From Actinomycetota bacterium (lineage in GTDB: Bacteria; Actinomycetota; Actinomycetes; S36-B12): a stretch of 8,373 bases of DNA. The stretch covers positions 1 through 8,373 of the forward strand of contig CANJCG010000068.1 of assembly GCA_947472655.1 (NCBI GenBank). The letters run 5' to 3'. The notes under the pieces are model-generated. The model was not told the DNA's origin. It saw only the letters and a list, made by a program, of their open reading frames with translations, and searched no databases. Below, piece by piece: positions 6,547 through 8,373 of this stretch. Each line of letters begins with the position of its first letter. The first letter of the stretch is position 1. The position numbers were made by a program, and so were the translations under genes.

Positions 6547-7107
6547 GTGCAAAAAACCGATCCCATCCGTCGTCTCAGCCGCTCTATGCGTGAACTTCAA
6601 GATTGCCTCGCGAGCACGTCTGCTTCTGACGAGTTAGTGGACTCCATGGCAGCTCGGCTCGAGGAGCTCACAGCTGAGTTCAATGCCTACCGCGCCCCGG
6701 TGGTCCCATCTCCAACATTTGGTCTTGGCTCAGTGCCAAGAGGTGCCTTCAGCCGCAATCCAGAACTCACCTCAGAAACCTGGAGCCCGGATCGGCTCGA
6801 TGGCGAGATGACTTTCACCGCTTTTCATCTCGGAGCCAATGGCTCAGCGCATGGTGGCTCGGTGAGTTTGTTATTCGACGGTGTTTTGGGCCGTCTGGCA
6901 AATGAGGATGGGGTGTGGCGACGAAACGCTTACCTCAAGATTGACTTTCGAAGTTTGACTCCGCTGGAAACGCCATTGCGGGTCGAAGGGTTCTTAGTGC
7001 GCTCTGAAGGCCGCAAATTTTGGTACGGGGGCCGACTTTGGAACGGGGAAATCTTGGCAGCAGAAGCTGATGCGCTCTTTCTCACGGTTCCCGACGGCGG
7101 TTACTAA
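6547..7107 (+). CDS. Hotdog-fold acyl-CoA thioesterase, PaaI/THEM4-like
   Basis: A 186-residue cytoplasmic protein. Residues 1-48 look alpha-helical and charged (RRLSRSMRELQDCL, then MAARLEELTAEF). The hotdog domain follows from about 85: GEMTFTAFHLGANGSAHGGSVSLLFDG (86-112, in one run) carries the HGG turn (102-104) and an acidic residue (D111) on the central helix. The strands YLKIDFRSLTPL (129-140), LRVEGFLVRSEGRKFWYGG and AAEADALFLTVP complete the sheet. Members of this group hydrolyse acyl-CoA thioesters, usually as dimers or tetramers, and actinobacteria hold many copies of unknown chain-length preference. The helical N-terminal extension is common in actinobacterial relatives. The GTG at 6547 is preferred because of the -10 spacing; an ATG two bases earlier is in another frame. 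The gene is divergent from drrA and followed by sucC in the same direction after 203 bases. Confidence 0.82.
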   Translation: MQKTDPIRRLSRSMRELQDCLASTSASDELVDSMAARLEELTAEFNAYRAPVVPSPTFGLGSVPRGAFSRNPELTSETWSPDRLDGEMTFTAFHLGANGSAHGGSVSLLFDGVLGRLANEDGVWRRNAYLKIDFRSLTPLETPLRVEGFLVRSEGRKFWYGGRLWNGEILAAEADALFLTVPDGGY

Positions 7108-7229
7108 CGGCGGTGCTCGTTGTGACTTGGGCAGCATTGGGAACGCCCTGAACGGTCCCCGTAGCCGAGATAACCACGTTTGGGGCCAAGATCACAGGAC
7201 TCTGGGTGCGGCTTGATACAGGCTTTGGA

Positions 7230-7235
7230 TAGGCT
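7230..7235 (+). promoter_or_regulatory. Possible -10 element of sucC
   Basis: TAGGCT is the only TANNNT match I find on the plus strand between the thioesterase stop and sucC. It would give a leader of about 70 bases. No -35 is found at proper spacing; TTGATA at 7213-7218 is too close, 11 bases away. Confidence 0.3.
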
Positions 7236-7241
7236 CGAGCC
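7232..7241. repeat. 10-bp perfect palindrome in the sucC upstream region
   Basis: GGCTCGAGCC equals its own reverse complement. An overlapping inverted repeat, CGAGC-CC-GCTCG, spans 7236-7247. It overlaps the candidate sucC -10 and could be an operator or a small hairpin. No T-run follows, so it is not an intrinsic terminator. Chance occurrence is plausible. Confidence 0.3.
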
Positions 7242-7298
7242 CGCTCGGCTGCTATTCGCCGTGATCAAGTTCTGCCCTCGCGTAACCCGCATCGCAAA

Positions 7299-7304
7299 AA
7301 GGAG
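7299..7304 (+). promoter_or_regulatory. Shine-Dalgarno site of sucC
   Basis: AAGGAG, preceded by a run of A, lies six bases before the GTG at 7311. This is a strong ribosome binding site that settles the sucC start. Confidence 0.85.
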
Positions 7305-7310
7305 TCCTGC

Positions 7311-8373
7311 GTGGACCTGTACGAGTACCAAGCAAAGCAGCTTTTTGAGGCGCATCAAGTTCCAACCACTCCAGGTGACGTGGCTAGTACTCCTGATGCG
7401 GCTCAAGACATCGCTCGCAAGATCGGCACCCAAGTTGTTGTCAAGGCCCAGGTAAAAACTGGCGGTCGTGGTAAGGCTGGCGGCGTCAAGCTTGCTGAGA
7501 ATCCAGATGATGCTAAGGACAAGGCAACAGCCATCCTCGGCATGGACATCAAGGGTCATACCGTGCATCGCGTCCTTGTCGCTGAAGCTAGCGACATTGC
7601 AGAGGAGTATTACGTTTCCTTCCTCCTTGATCGCACTAACCGCTCATTCCTGGCAATGGCCAGTATTGAGGGCGGTGTAGAGATTGAAGAAGTTGCAGTC
7701 AGTAACCCCGATGCGCTCGCGATGATTCGCGTTGATGCCCTTGAAGGCGTCGATGAGAAGAAGGCGCGCGAGATCGCAGTAGCGGCGAAGTTTGATCCAA
7801 AGATCATTGACCAGGTTGTTGTTATTCTTCTGAAGCTCTGGGACGTCTTCGTTAAAGAAGATGCGACCTTGGTTGAGGTTAACCCACTCGTTCTTACCCC
7901 AGCCGGCAAGGTGCTGGCGCTCGACGGCAAGGTCACTCTTGACGACAGTGCTTCCTTCCGTCACGCGTCACACGCTGACATGATCGACCGTGAAGCTGCT
8001 GACCCAATCGAACTGCGCGCAGCTGAGTTTGATCTCAACTATGTGAAGCTTCAGGGAGAAGTTGGCATCATCGGTAACGGTGCCGGTCTTGTGATGAGCA
8101 CCCTGGATGTTGTTGCGTATGCAGGCGAAGAGTTCGGCGGAGTCTTACCCGCTAACTTCCTTGACATCGGCGGCGGCGCGAGTGCCGAAGTCATGGCCAA
8201 TGGCCTGGACATCATTCTTAATGATCCAGAAGTTGAGTCAGTCTTCGTAAACGTTTTCGGCGGTATCACTTCGTGTGACGCTGTTGCAAACGGCATCCTG
8301 CAGGCTTTGGAAATGTTGGAAGCCAAGGGCGCCACGCTGACCAAGCCGATCGTCGCTCGTATTGATGGCAACA
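7311..8373 (+). CDS. sucC: Succinyl-CoA ligase (ADP- or GDP-forming) beta subunit, partial at the right edge
   Basis: 354 codons are present without a stop. Known SucC proteins have about 390 residues, so roughly 40 are missing. With SucD it makes succinate, CoA and ATP or GTP from succinyl-CoA in the TCA cycle, the substrate-level phosphorylation step. It opens MDLYEYQAKQLF, a standard SucC N-terminus. The ATP-grasp domain spans about 1-235, with VVVKAQVKTGGRGKAGGVK (42-60), LVAEASDIAEEYY (89-101) and LVEVNPLV (187-194). E189, N191 and D205 align by motif with E. coli residues near the phosphohistidine and the nucleotide-bound metal. The CoA-ligase domain follows, with IIGNGAGLVMSTLDVVAYAG (253-272), NFLDIGGGASAEVM (282-295) and VFVNVFGGITSCD (311-323). 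It resembles the mycobacterial protein closely. sucD probably follows outside the window, as in most bacteria. Nucleotide preference cannot be settled by eye. Confidence 0.98.
   Translation, partial: MDLYEYQAKQLFEAHQVPTTPGDVASTPDAAQDIARKIGTQVVVKAQVKTGGRGKAGGVKLAENPDDAKDKATAILGMDIKGHTVHRVLVAEASDIAEEYYVSFLLDRTNRSFLAMASIEGGVEIEEVAVSNPDALAMIRVDALEGVDEKKAREIAVAAKFDPKIIDQVVVILLKLWDVFVKEDATLVEVNPLVLTPAGKVLALDGKVTLDDSASFRHASHADMIDREAADPIELRAAEFDLNYVKLQGEVGIIGNGAGLVMSTLDVVAYAGEEFGGVLPANFLDIGGGASAEVMANGLDIILNDPEVESVFVNVFGGITSCDAVANGILQALEMLEAKGATLTKPIVARIDGN

Noticed and set aside
7213..7218. TTGATA as the -35 box of sucC
   Set aside because: Only 11 bases separate it from the TAGGCT -10 candidate, and no -10 match lies at about 17 bases.
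7104..7568. Minus-strand open frame of 154 codons crossing the sucC start
   Set aside because: It overlaps the unmistakable SucC N-terminus and its ribosome binding site, and shows no domain of its own.

Overview
The window looks like ordinary chromosomal DNA from a moderate-GC member of the Actinomycetia. The encoded SucC closely resembles the mycobacterial type. The PcrA-type UvrD helicase lies near sucC, as it does in Mycobacterium and other actinobacteria. Several genes start at GTG with a -10-like hexamer six or seven bases upstream instead of a Shine-Dalgarno sequence, which fits the leaderless transcription common in this class. Genus-level assignment is not possible from what is visible.

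Layout, left to right. (1) Minus strand, 1-284: the N-terminal part of a PIG-L/LmbE-type zinc deacetylase, running off the left edge. (2) Plus strand, 384-2402: a secreted LAS/M15-like zinc peptidase with two proline-rich linkers and three degenerate beta-rich modules; it is transcribed divergently from the deacetylase. (3) Plus strand, 2434-4647: pcrA, a complete superfamily 1A helicase with a C-terminal Tudor-like domain. (4) Minus strand, 4648-6485: a two-gene DrrAB-type ABC-2 exporter operon (ATPase then permease, ATGA overlap). It converges on pcrA with no base between the two stop codons. (5) Plus strand, 6547-7107: a PaaI/THEM4-like hotdog thioesterase, divergent from drrA across a 61-bp region carrying two candidate leaderless promoters and a palindrome. 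(6) A 203-bp gap, then plus strand 7311 to the right edge: sucC, the beta subunit of succinyl-CoA ligase, missing roughly its last 40 residues.

Functionally this is a mixture of cell-envelope work (deacetylase, secreted peptidase), DNA repair (PcrA), export (DrrAB-like), acyl-CoA hydrolysis (thioesterase) and the TCA cycle (SucC). Only drrA-drrB is clearly an operon. I see no RNA gene, mobile element, CRISPR array or origin, and no gene-free stretch over 300 bases. I see no convincing new multi-gene system. The observations most worth a second look are the repeated leaderless start geometry, the palindromic divergent promoter region, the zero-gap convergent gene ends and the modular secreted peptidase.
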